Assembly: GCA_002344345.1 (NCBI GenBank) | Contig: DDTL01000079.1 | Span: 1-21,762 of the forward strand | Length of the DNA: 21,762 nt | Origin: Saprospiraceae bacterium UBA2365 | Lineage (GTDB): Bacteria > Bacteroidota > Bacteroidia > Chitinophagales > Saprospiraceae | Direction of reading: 5' to 3' | Part shown: positions 14,771 to 21,762 of the stretch, one piece after another | Position numbering within the stretch: the first letter of the stretch is position 1 | How the letters are laid out: each line of letters begins with the position of its first letter | Made by a program: the position numbers and the translations under genes | Notes under the pieces: generated by a model | Database searches by the model: none | What the model saw: only the letters and a program-made list of their open reading frames with translations | Told to the model about the DNA's origin: nothing

Positions 14771-14787
14771 ATCTGTTAATTATAAAT

Positions 14788-16053
14788 TTATCTCACTTTT
14801 AAAGTAATGATCGTAATAACAGCCAGCATGATTCCGACAATCCAAAACCTTGTGACAATTTTTGATTCATTCATATTCAATTTCTGAAAATGGTGATGCA
14901 ACGGAGTCATCAAAAACACTCTTTTCCCAACACCAAATTTCTTTTTTGTATATTTAAAATAACTGACCTGGATCACGACGGAAAGTGCTTCTGCCAGAAA
15001 AACCCCGCATAAAATCGGAATAAGCAGTTCCTTCCTAAGTAAAATAGCAAGCGTCGCAATGATCCCGCCAATTGCCAGGCTACCGGTATCTCCCATAAAA
15101 ACTTTGGCGGGATATGAATTGTGCCAAAGAAATCCCACCATTGCTCCCAAAAAGATCGCTGAAAAGACAACGAGCTCTTCACTAAATGGCAGGTACAAGA
15201 TATTGAGGTAGTCTGCTATGATTGTGTTACTAGACACATAAGCCATTACACCCAGAGTAGCCCCGACAATTGCGGACAATCCTGATGTCAGCCCATCCAG
15301 ACCATCTGTAAGATTAGTTGCATTGGAAACCAAGGTAATGATAAAAACAATCGCAGGTATAAATATCAGCCATATCCAATCCTTGGCATCTATTCCAACT
15401 ATATCCAGGAAAAAAGCATAATTAAACTCATTTCCTTTCACAAAAGGCAGATTGGTCAAAGTAGATTTAACATAAGCCATCTCTTGTACGGTCTTTGCCT
15501 CATTTACTGCCGAAACTTCAGTTTTAAACGTTTTGACGATTTCATACCCGTTTTGCTGAGCCATTTCCAATGGCATCCTTACCAGAATCTGAGAATGGAA
15601 CAACATGGTGATGCCTACGATCAGTCCGAGGCCTACCTGACCTATAATTTTAAACCTGGGTCTCAATCCGGCTTTTTTCTTGTTGACCACCTTGATATAA
15701 TCATCCAGGAATCCAATTCCAGTCATCCACACAGTGGTCACAATCATCAGAATTATATAGACATTCAACACTTTAGTAAATAAGAGTGTAGGAACCATGA
15801 CCGCTAAAAAAATAATCAATCCACCCATAGTTGGGGTACCTTCCTTGGCTTTTTGGCCTTCCAACCCGAGATCCCTAACGGTTTCTCCTATTTGCATTTT
15901 TTTCAATGAACGTATGATCCTGTTGCCGAAAATCATAGAAACCACTAAAGCTAAAATAATCCCTGCGGCAGCACGGAAAGTTATATAGTGTACAAGACCT
16001 GCACCAGGCAGATTAAATTGTTTATCCAAGTATTCGAACAGATAGTAAAGCAT
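14788..16053 (-). CDS. mraY: Phospho-N-acetylmuramoyl-pentapeptide transferase MraY
   Basis: An integral membrane enzyme that transfers phospho-MurNAc-pentapeptide to undecaprenyl phosphate, giving lipid I. The 421-residue sequence has TPTMGGLIIF (73-82), the Asp pair DD (117-118) in FLDDYIKV, NATNLTDGLDGL (244-255), KVFMGDTGSLAIGG and TPLHHHFQ, with about ten membrane helices. It is about 60 residues longer than E. coli MraY. The extra length is an insert around 158-225 (from LVRMPLEMAQQNGYEIV to IVGIDAKDW), which I associate with Bacteroidota MraY proteins. The gene is preceded by 123 noncoding bases with a large hairpin, the widest gap inside the cluster. Confidence 0.96.
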   Translation of the reverse strand: MLYYLFEYLDKQFNLPGAGLVHYITFRAAAGIILALVVSMIFGNRIIRSLKKMQIGETVRDLGLEGQKAKEGTPTMGGLIIFLAVMVPTLLFTKVLNVYIILMIVTTVWMTGIGFLDDYIKVVNKKKAGLRPRFKIIGQVGLGLIVGITMLFHSQILVRMPLEMAQQNGYEIVKTFKTEVSAVNEAKTVQEMAYVKSTLTNLPFVKGNEFNYAFFLDIVGIDAKDWIWLIFIPAIVFIITLVSNATNLTDGLDGLTSGLSAIVGATLGVMAYVSSNTIIADYLNILYLPFSEELVVFSAIFLGAMVGFLWHNSYPAKVFMGDTGSLAIGGIIATLAILLRKELLIPILCGVFLAEALSVVIQVSYFKYTKKKFGVGKRVFLMTPLHHHFQKLNMNESKIVTRFWIVGIMLAVITIITLKVR

Positions 16054-16070
16054 AATTTACTTTTTTCATT

Positions 16071-16130
16071 AAAAACAGTCCACAGTGGGCATTCAGAACT
16101 TTTTCTGAATATGCTCCCACTGCAACTGTT
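16071..16130 (-). terminator. Long imperfect hairpin with short T-run between murE and mraY (possible attenuator)
   Basis: On the minus strand three stem blocks nest. AACAGT (16130-16125) pairs with ACTGTT (16079-16074), CAGTGGG (16122-16116) with CCCACTG (16089-16083), and ATTCAGAA (16110-16103) with TTCTGAAT (16098-16091) around the four-base loop AAAG. That is 21 pairs with two internal loops. Five T residues (16075-16071) overlap and follow the stem base. It has intrinsic-terminator form but sits inside the operon, ahead of essential genes, so partial termination or processing is more likely than a full stop. Confidence 0.5.
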
Positions 16131-16176
16131 AAAACCAACCTGAGAATATAAATAGAACCTACTCTTCTATTTTTCT

Positions 16177-17637
16177 TTAATGCCAAATGGCTTTTATTTT
16201 TTCTTTGTCATCAAAGGGATATCTCACACCTTTGATTTCCTGATATGTTTCATGGCCTTTACCTGCAATCAGGATGATATCAGCCGGATCAGCCAGTTTG
16301 GCAGCGATCTTTATCGCCTCTGACCTGTCTGTTACCTTCAATATCTTGTCCATAAATTCTTTGTCCACACCGGCTACCATTTCATCTATGATACACTCCG
16401 GTTCTTCAGACCTCGGATTATCCGTTGTAAAAATCACCAGGTCAGACAAATTGCCGGCTATTGCGCCCATTTGAGGCCTTTTAGTCCTATCCCGATCTCC
16501 ACCGGCACCACATATCGTGATGATCCTGGACTCCATCCCTTTTACTTCAACAATCGTCTTTAAAACATTTTCCAAAGAATCAGGCGAATGGGCGTAATCT
16601 ATTATAGCCGTTTGCTGATTTAAAGGATTTCTTATGATTTCAAACCTTCCTCTCGCTGGTTCCAGTGATGATAAATGCAGCAAGATTTCTTCCTGATTGA
16701 ATCCAAGTAATTCAGCTGCTCCATAGACTGCGAGTAAATTGTATGCATTGAACATACCAATCAGCCTGAAGAACGCTTCTTTTTGGTTGACCCTCATCTG
16801 TAGCCCTTCAAGGCTATTTCGGAGGATACTCCCCTTAAAGTCAGCCATCCGTTTGACTGCATACGATTTTCTACTCGCTCTGGTATTTTGCATCATGACT
16901 TCTCCATTCTTGTCATCGATATTGCAAAGTGCAAATGCTTCAGGCTTCAATTGATCAAAGAACTTTTTCTTGGTATAGACATATTCCTTAAAAGTCTGAT
17001 GATAATCTAAATGGTCTACCGTAAGATTTGTAAAAAGGCCACCATCAAAATCCAACCCGTCTATCCGCATCTGATCTATCGCATGTGAACTCACTTCCAT
17101 CACCGCATATGTACAACCAGACTCAACCATTTCAGCCATCAACTGATTGATACTGATGATATCCGGAGTTGTATGAGTGGACGGTATTACTTTTGTCGCA
17201 ATTTTGTTTTCAACAGTTGAAAGTAATCCTGCTTTAAATCCGGATTTCTGAAAAAACTCATATAGCAATGTGGCTATCGTTGTTTTTCCATTGGTGCCAG
17301 TTACTCCGATCAATTTCAATTTTTTACTTGGATCTCCAAAATAATTGGCTACCAACTTAGCGCATGCCTTCCTGACATCATCCACGACAACATAACAGAT
17401 TTTGTCTTCGATCAAATCAGGCAACTGATGACATAAGATATAATTTGCTCCATTTTCAACAGCCTTTGGAATAAAAAGATGTCCATCTGTTTTATAGCCA
17501 GGCATTGCGATAAAAAGATCTCCTGGTTCAACTTGCCTTGAATCAATCTTCAAGGCTTTTACGCCTAATCCTTGATTTCCAAGAATTTTGTCAAATGCAA
17601 CGCCTTGCAAAAGTCGATGTAATGCAATCAATTCCAT
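16177..17637 (-). CDS. murE: UDP-MurNAc-L-Ala-D-Glu--meso-diaminopimelate ligase MurE
   Basis: A cytoplasmic ATP-dependent Mur ligase that adds the third stem-peptide residue to UDP-MurNAc-dipeptide. The P-loop is GVTGTNGKTT, with Lys near 118. DSRQVEPGDLF lies in the N-terminal UDP-binding domain, TPDIISINQLMAEM and MEVSSHAIDQ in the central domain. DNPRSEEP (from about 406) is the motif that selects meso-diaminopimelate over lysine, matching the lysA gene in this window. I placed the start at the internal ATG (17637, 486 residues). There the sequence begins MELIALHRLL as in relatives, and an A-rich stretch precedes it. An upstream in-frame start at 17694 would add 19 residues that do not look like the family. 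It lies 87 bases after ftsI. Confidence 0.95.
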   Translation of the reverse strand: MELIALHRLLQGVAFDKILGNQGLGVKALKIDSRQVEPGDLFIAMPGYKTDGHLFIPKAVENGANYILCHQLPDLIEDKICYVVVDDVRKACAKLVANYFGDPSKKLKLIGVTGTNGKTTIATLLYEFFQKSGFKAGLLSTVENKIATKVIPSTHTTPDIISINQLMAEMVESGCTYAVMEVSSHAIDQMRIDGLDFDGGLFTNLTVDHLDYHQTFKEYVYTKKKFFDQLKPEAFALCNIDDKNGEVMMQNTRASRKSYAVKRMADFKGSILRNSLEGLQMRVNQKEAFFRLIGMFNAYNLLAVYGAAELLGFNQEEILLHLSSLEPARGRFEIIRNPLNQQTAIIDYAHSPDSLENVLKTIVEVKGMESRIITICGAGGDRDRTKRPQMGAIAGNLSDLVIFTTDNPRSEEPECIIDEMVAGVDKEFMDKILKVTDRSEAIKIAAKLADPADIILIAGKGHETYQEIKGVRYPFDDKEKIKAIWH

Positions 17638-17724
17638 GATGTTTTTAGTTTTTATCCAACATTTCAATTTTTCAGACTTCGTCTCTTTTGACAAAGTTTA
17701 TATTCAGTTTCATATTTAAGCTGT

Positions 17725-19842
17725 TCATTCAAGATATAATGTGATCGTTCCGCCAACATTTCTTGTATGCGGAGCTATCGATTGTTGCGCCACTCTTCCC
17801 ACCCCTTCTATTTTAACTTTATATCCCAGATTTTCAAGGATATACACTGCATCTCTCACACCCATTCCCAAAACGTTTGGAACTGTCCTCCTCGAGATTT
17901 TCACCTCATCAATATCGAGTTTTGTCCGTTGATTTTCCACTGCTATCCAGCCTTTACTCACCTTGTTTGTGTGGGGCACATTTGAGAAATTCAGTATTTC
18001 ATCAATGTCGGGACCAAACCCCTTCATCCCTTTTGGTAAATTCGCTGAAGCAAAAGCCTCCTTCTGCACTTCGTTATCCAGATCATTGATGTAAAAGTTC
18101 ATGACCCTTTCTGCTATTTCTCCAAATACAGGCGCTGCAACCTGACTTCCATAAATATTCCCCTGACCGGATAGCCCATACAATACGACTATGCAGGAAT
18201 ATCTTGGATTATCCGCCGGAAAATAACCGGCAAAGGACGCATTATAAACTTTTTCTTCTTCGTCCTCACTTATATTGTAGTTAACCCTTGTTGTTCCGGT
18301 TTTCCCGGCGATTTTCACTGTATTATCTTTTAATCCAATACCTGTTCCTTCCTCTACAACCTTTTCAAGTAATTTTTTAACCTGCTTTATACTAAACTCA
18401 CTCGCGATTTTTTGATTCAAAACAACCGGCTCAAATTTTTGAAGAATTTTCCCTTCTCTCAAAATGTCTCTTACCAGGTAAGGTTTGACCATCACCCCAT
18501 TGTTGGCAACAGCATTGTAAAAAGTTAACAATTGCAAAGGAGTCATTTCAAGTTCATAACCATGAGCCATCCATGGTATGGTCACTCCTGACCAATGATT
18601 GGCATCCATTTCGGGATCTTTTATAACCGGCATTGCCTCCCCTTCGATATCAACCCCTGTTTTATTGGCTAAACCAAAGGATTTCAGTCTTTTAACAAAA
18701 CTTTTTCTTGCCTTCAAACTACGGTTATAATAATGATCCGCTAATTTTGCCATACCCACATTGGAGGAAATAACAAAGGCTTTCTCAGCTGTTACGACTC
18801 TTAGATTGTGTGGCTCAGCATCCTTTATCACACGATCTTTCATAACCTTAATACCTGATTCAAGGTCGACCAAGGTCTCAAGTGTAAGGTGACCATCTTC
18901 AAGCAATGCCAACATTGTCGCCAGTTTAAAAGTAGAACCCGGATTGTATTTACCATCTTCACCGATGGCAAAATTGTAATTTTCCACATAAGCTCCGTTG
19001 CTGGCTCTGGTAAGATTGGTCATAGCTTTGATCTCACCGGTTTTTACATCCATGACGATGCCTACTCCTGTTTTGGCATTGGTCTGTTGTAGTTTTCTCA
19101 ATACCGCCTGATGCACAGCATCTGAAATCCCAATATTCAGTGTCGTGTTCAGGTCTGAACCCTTATTGAGCAACATGTTTTCATGTTCCTGAACAGGAAT
19201 CCATGATTTACTTGGTAGTTTTTTATACAGACGTTTTATTGTCTGACCTTTTAAGAACTCGTCAAAAGAACCCTCAAGTCCTATTTTTGCTGCATTTTTC
19301 CTATCCACGCCGATGGTTCTGCTCGCCATTTCCTTGTATGGTTTAACCCTTGAACTTTTTTGAATTTCGATCAACCCTCCTTTGATCCTTCCTTCTCTGA
19401 AAACCGGAAAATTCCTGATTTTCATAAGCATATTATAGTCGACATGATTCTTGATCTGGTAATATCTCGCACCATTTCTACGCTTTGCGACCAATTCATT
19501 TTTCCAGCCTATAGGACTTTTGTCAGGTCGAAGAAATGTTGCAATATAATAAGCCAGAGAATCTACACCCTGATCGAATACTTTATCAGTTGGTGTAACT
19601 GCGTCAAATCTGATTTCAAAGAACGGTTGCGAGGCAGCCAAAATGCTGCCATCATCAGCATAAATATTTCCCCTGTCACCTTCAACTTCGATCCATTTGA
19701 TGTTTTTTTGCAATTTAGATCTCCATTTTTCACCTTCCAGGATGTTGACATCTATCAATCTGCCAATCACCAAAAGACAGAAGAGGACAAAAAATATTGT
19801 CACGACATAAACTCTTGCAAGTAATTCTGTCCTCTTGTCCAT
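17725..19842 (-). CDS. ftsI: Septal penicillin-binding protein (class B transpeptidase FtsI) with C-terminal PASTA domain
   Basis: A 705-residue division transpeptidase that cross-links septal peptidoglycan. It has a cytoplasmic start, one transmembrane helix (about 11-30), a PBP dimerisation domain (from about 50) and the transpeptidase domain with all catalytic motifs: STFK (nucleophile S303, K306), SSN (359-361) and KTG (514-516). Residues 651-705, from RRTVPNVLGMGVRDAVYIL, form a single PASTA domain, as in SpoVD/PBP2x-type proteins and, as I recall, in Bacteroidota FtsI. PASTA domains are proposed to bind peptidoglycan or to support protein contacts. Its ATG shares one base with the stop of the upstream ftsL-like gene (TAATG), which points to translational coupling. 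The likely partners are FtsW and the FtsL-like protein. Confidence 0.95.
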   Translation of the reverse strand: MDKRTELLARVYVVTIFFVLFCLLVIGRLIDVNILEGEKWRSKLQKNIKWIEVEGDRGNIYADDGSILAASQPFFEIRFDAVTPTDKVFDQGVDSLAYYIATFLRPDKSPIGWKNELVAKRRNGARYYQIKNHVDYNMLMKIRNFPVFREGRIKGGLIEIQKSSRVKPYKEMASRTIGVDRKNAAKIGLEGSFDEFLKGQTIKRLYKKLPSKSWIPVQEHENMLLNKGSDLNTTLNIGISDAVHQAVLRKLQQTNAKTGVGIVMDVKTGEIKAMTNLTRASNGAYVENYNFAIGEDGKYNPGSTFKLATMLALLEDGHLTLETLVDLESGIKVMKDRVIKDAEPHNLRVVTAEKAFVISSNVGMAKLADHYYNRSLKARKSFVKRLKSFGLANKTGVDIEGEAMPVIKDPEMDANHWSGVTIPWMAHGYELEMTPLQLLTFYNAVANNGVMVKPYLVRDILREGKILQKFEPVVLNQKIASEFSIKQVKKLLEKVVEEGTGIGLKDNTVKIAGKTGTTRVNYNISEDEEEKVYNASFAGYFPADNPRYSCIVVLYGLSGQGNIYGSQVAAPVFGEIAERVMNFYINDLDNEVQKEAFASANLPKGMKGFGPDIDEILNFSNVPHTNKVSKGWIAVENQRTKLDIDEVKISRRTVPNVLGMGVRDAVYILENLGYKVKIEGVGRVAQQSIAPHTRNVGGTITLYLE

Positions 19843-20147
19843 TATTTTTCTACATCATTTTTTAAAGTCAATTTGGAAGGGATGGAAGACGGCGGTTGCA
19901 AACCAATTTCGCTCGTCTTTTTTTCCATTTCCGAAGGGGAAGAATTCAACAGCATATCCTTTTCCACGCTCATATACTCCCACTTTATTTTCTGAACTTC
20001 CCTCTTTTTTTCTTCTATTTTCAGCTGCTTTCTTTCCGCAACATGAACATTACTTATATAAACCAATGCCAACACTGCCAAAAAAACAATCAGCGATAAA
20101 TTTCTGAGTAAAAATTTTAACCAGCTATTCGATTTTTCACTTTTCAT
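19842..20147 (-). CDS. ftsL: FtsL-like divisome membrane protein
   Basis: A 101-residue small bitopic protein. It has a basic cytoplasmic tail, one transmembrane segment (about 15-32, NLSLIVFLAVLALVYISN) and then a charged heptad-like helix (about 38-65, RKQLKIEEKKREVQKIKWEY) that should form a periplasmic coiled coil. It ends in a Ser/Pro-rich tail. FtsL-family sequences are poorly conserved; the call rests on size, topology and its fixed place between rsmH and ftsI. It probably helps to activate the FtsW-FtsI pair. The start overlaps the rsmH stop as ATGA, and its stop overlaps the ftsI start as TAATG, so three genes are coupled in translation. Confidence 0.82.
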   Translation of the reverse strand: MKSEKSNSWLKFLLRNLSLIVFLAVLALVYISNVHVAERKQLKIEEKKREVQKIKWEYMSVEKDMLLNSSPSEMEKKTSEIGLQPPSSIPSKLTLKNDVEK

Positions 20148-21040
20148 AATCTTTCAGCAATTCTAAGTTTTGCACTTTTTGCTCTTGAATTCTGATACAA
20201 TTCTTCTTTACCAGCCACTACCACTCCTTTCACTACTTCCCTGAACTTGAAGATTTGTCTTCCGTATATATCAGTGGAAATATTTCCTTCCACATCTGAC
20301 TTTTTGATCAGGTTCTTGACGAACCTGTCTTCGAGTGAATGAAAACTAATCACAGTCAATCTTCCCCCAGGTTTCAAAATGTTCTCCAAAAATCCCAACA
20401 TTTGTTTCAGGGCTCCAAATTCATCATTCACTTCTATTCTGATCGCCTGATATAACTGCGCAAGATATCTGTTTTTTTCACCTTTGATCACTGTGCCGAT
20501 GATTCTGTCAATGTCAGATGAATTCCGGATTTTCCCCGTCATTCTGGACCTCACGAAAGCTTTTGCCAATTGCTTTGAATTCCTTATTTCTCCATAACCG
20601 GAGAAAACCGAAACCAGTTCTGATTCAGAATAAGTGTTTAGAATATCTACTGCGTTCAATTTTTGTTTGCGGTTCATTCGCATATCCAGCTCATTCCTAT
20701 CCCTGTAAGTAAATCCTCTGGAATCAACATCCAACTGGTGACTCGAAACGCCCAGATCAGCCAAAACACCATCTACCTTTTCAATTCCCAGATACCTTAA
20801 AAACTTATCAGCATATCTGAAATTTGATCTGATAAGGATCAGTCGGTCATCATCCCAAACATTTTCAATCGCTTTCTCATCCTGATCAAAAGCTACCAGG
20901 CGACCTTTGGCGCCCAGCTTTTCAAGAATTTTCCGTGAATGTCCGCCACCACCAAATGTAAAATCACAATACACACCGTGAGGCACAATATTCAACCCTT
21001 CTATTACTTCGTTTAATAAGATCGGTTTATGAAATATCAT
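20144..21040 (-). CDS. rsmH: 16S rRNA (cytosine(1402)-N(4))-methyltransferase RsmH (MraW)
   Basis: A 298-residue SAM-dependent methyltransferase that modifies C1402 in the ribosomal P-site. The N-terminal HKPILLNEVI and the SAM loop DFTFGGGGHSRKIL are typical. So are ADLGVSSHQLD followed by RGFTYRD and LDMRMN, the small insert domain with GYGEIRNSKQLAKAF, and the C-terminal PGGRLTVISFHSLEDRFVK. Its length matches the family. It starts 15 bases after the mraZ stop and shares the ATGA junction with the ftsL-like gene. It is the usual second gene of a dcw cluster. Confidence 0.97.
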   Translation of the reverse strand: MIFHKPILLNEVIEGLNIVPHGVYCDFTFGGGGHSRKILEKLGAKGRLVAFDQDEKAIENVWDDDRLILIRSNFRYADKFLRYLGIEKVDGVLADLGVSSHQLDVDSRGFTYRDRNELDMRMNRKQKLNAVDILNTYSESELVSVFSGYGEIRNSKQLAKAFVRSRMTGKIRNSSDIDRIIGTVIKGEKNRYLAQLYQAIRIEVNDEFGALKQMLGFLENILKPGGRLTVISFHSLEDRFVKNLIKKSDVEGNISTDIYGRQIFKFREVVKGVVVAGKEELYQNSRAKSAKLRIAERL

Positions 21041-21055
21041 TTTATCTATGGTTGC

Positions 21056-21505
21056 TTAATCAGCATCCTTGTCTCCGAAAATTTCATCTGCATAATCAGC
21101 AAATTCTTCGGGCTCTGAACCAAGGAACTCTTCATACAACTTTTCTGACCATATTTCAATCTGCTCGTTATATGCAAACAAAACCACCTCTTTGTCAATT
21201 TTTGCATACTCCATCAGACTTTTCGGAATTAGGACACGGTCAGCCGCATCAGTTCTCAATTCCGATGCTCCCCGGTAAAAATACCGGATCATGTTCCTTT
21301 CTTTCGTCTTGTAAATGTTTAACTTATTGATTTCTTTCGTCTTCTTCACCCAAACCTCTCTGGGATACAACATCAAGTGTTTTTCAAAACCCCGATTGAT
21401 CGTAAAAACCGGATCTTCACCTATCTGGCTCAACAAGGCACTAGGCAATTTCAGCCTTCCCTTATCATCCATTCTTACCCGATATTCCCCGGTTAAATCA
21501 TTCAT
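21056..21505 (-). CDS. mraZ: Transcriptional regulator MraZ
   Basis: A 149-residue DNA-binding protein with two AbrB/SpoVT-like halves, normally a ring-forming repressor of its own dcw operon. The first half has MDDKGRLKLPSAL (12-24), matching the family DxKGRxxxP motif. The second has DAADRVLIPKSLM, where Asp replaces the usual Gly before Arg. The C-terminal tail is acidic (SEPEEFADYADEIFGDKDAD). It is the first gene of the cluster. Just upstream are a TAnnTTTG promoter box and three 10-base-spaced GTGGG-type repeats, the form of known MraZ operators, so autoregulation is likely. The ATG at 21505 fits the family N-terminus. Confidence 0.96.
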   Translation of the reverse strand: MNDLTGEYRVRMDDKGRLKLPSALLSQIGEDPVFTINRGFEKHLMLYPREVWVKKTKEINKLNIYKTKERNMIRYFYRGASELRTDAADRVLIPKSLMEYAKIDKEVVLFAYNEQIEIWSEKLYEEFLGSEPEEFADYADEIFGDKDAD

Positions 21506-21533
21506 AAAAACACTTTCTTCTCAGTTGTTGATA

Positions 21534-21541
21534 CAAAAGTA
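21534..21541 (-). promoter_or_regulatory. Predicted -7 promoter box for the mraZ operon
   Basis: On the minus strand TACTTTTG matches TAnnTTTG exactly and lies 28 bases before the mraZ ATG, giving a predicted leader of about 20 bases. The expected -33 position (about 21561-21565) is occupied by the second GTGGG repeat instead of a TTTG, so repressor and polymerase would compete for the same DNA. Confidence 0.6.
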
Positions 21542-21550
21542 TATTATTTT

Positions 21551-21575
21551 CCCACTTCCGCCCACTTTCACCCCC
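21551..21575 (-). promoter_or_regulatory. Probable MraZ operator: three 10-base-spaced GTGGG-type repeats
   Basis: On the minus strand GGGGG (21575-21571), GTGGG (21565-21561) and GTGGG (21555-21551) start exactly 10 bases apart, one helical turn. The first differs from the other two by a single base. The second repeat is preceded by AAA, giving AAAGTGG, the form reported for mollicute MraZ sites; E. coli MraZ sites are TGGG-type repeats with five-base spacers. They cover the predicted -33 region of the mraZ promoter. This fits autorepression by the adjacent mraZ product. Confidence 0.78.
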
Positions 21576-21762
21576 ATATTTGTAAAAAAATATTAACTTT
21601 TTTTATAATTTGTTATTTCATATAGACAAATAGTTTACACATAATATATTTTTTGCTTACATCTGGATGATTGAAATCTTTTTCACATTAATCAAAGAAC
21701 ATAAAAATTAATACAAATATAATAATTTTATATTACAAACATATTTAATATATATTTTTATG

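Larger units (their letters stand above)
21506..21762. other. AT-rich upstream region of the dcw cluster
   Basis: The 257 bases before mraZ hold its promoter box and GTGGG operator repeats (21534-21575). From about 21580 to the window end the DNA is extremely AT-rich with no convincing gene. A second minus-strand TAnnTTTG match (CAAATATA on the plus strand, 21714-21721) lacks a well-spaced -33 element. The last three bases are ATG on the plus strand; whether they start a divergent gene cannot be seen. Confidence 0.5.

Noticed and set aside
17638..17694. Longer MurE starting at 17694
   Set aside because: The extra 19 residues are charged, unlike the family N-terminus, while the internal ATG at 17637 gives a standard start and length.
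19360..19824. Plus-strand open frame of 154 codons opposite ftsI
   Set aside because: Antisense shadow of the ftsI N-terminal region; composition is not protein-like and no start signal or promoter was seen.
21714..21721. Second minus-strand TAnnTTTG box as a distal mraZ promoter
   Set aside because: The nearest TTTG upstream is 14 bases away instead of about 19-21, and the surrounding DNA is so AT-rich that chance matches are likely.
21760..21762. ATG at the very end of the window as a divergent gene start
   Set aside because: Nothing beyond it is visible and no clear plus-strand promoter precedes it.

Overview
The window looks like chromosomal DNA from a member of the Bacteroidota, plausibly the Saprospiria lineage. 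Four things point there: a secreted protein ending in a type IX secretion (T9SS) type A sorting domain, a dockerin module of the kind seen in Saprospiraceae, an FtsZ ending in LHDNVD, and promoter-like TAnnTTTG boxes instead of E. coli-type -10 boxes with strong Shine-Dalgarno sequences. The DNA is AT-rich, especially between genes. I see no tRNA, rRNA, CRISPR array, insertion sequence or phage gene. The phylum call is firm; the class call is inference.

Left part, 1-5820. A plus-strand group holds a divergent DASH-type cryptochrome/photolyase, a PBP4-type D-Ala-D-Ala carboxypeptidase lipoprotein overlapping it by 10 bases, and a diaminopimelate decarboxylase (lysA). A minus-strand helical protein of unknown function converges on lysA with an 11-base gap. 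A 333-base AT-rich intergenic region follows.

Middle, 5821-8838. One 836-residue secreted protein carries about five beta-sandwich repeats, a dockerin, a cohesin-like domain and a T9SS sorting domain. About 500 noncoding bases follow, with one terminator for this gene and one for the opposing cluster.

Right part, 8839-21762. A complete-looking division and cell-wall (dcw) cluster lies on the minus strand. In transcription order it is mraZ, rsmH, ftsL-like, ftsI (PBP with a PASTA domain), murE, mraY, ftsW, murG, ftsQ, ftsA, ftsZ. Genes are very tightly packed (ATGA and TAATG junctions, 5-23 base gaps, one possible overlap). Together they make lipid II from UDP-MurNAc-dipeptide onward, polymerise and cross-link septal peptidoglycan, and assemble the Z-ring. 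murD and murC, normally between mraY/ftsW and murG/ftsQ in this phylum, are absent with no remnant. Upstream of mraZ, three 10-base-spaced GTGGG-type repeats overlap the predicted promoter and fit an MraZ autoregulatory operator. A long imperfect hairpin followed by a short T-run sits between murE and mraY and may attenuate the operon.

The points most worth a second look are the MraZ operator, the cryptochrome whose lesion-binding residues are nearly all replaced, the missing murC/murD, the murE-mraY hairpin, and the dockerin plus cohesin-like pairing in one T9SS protein. I did not find a clearly new multi-gene system.
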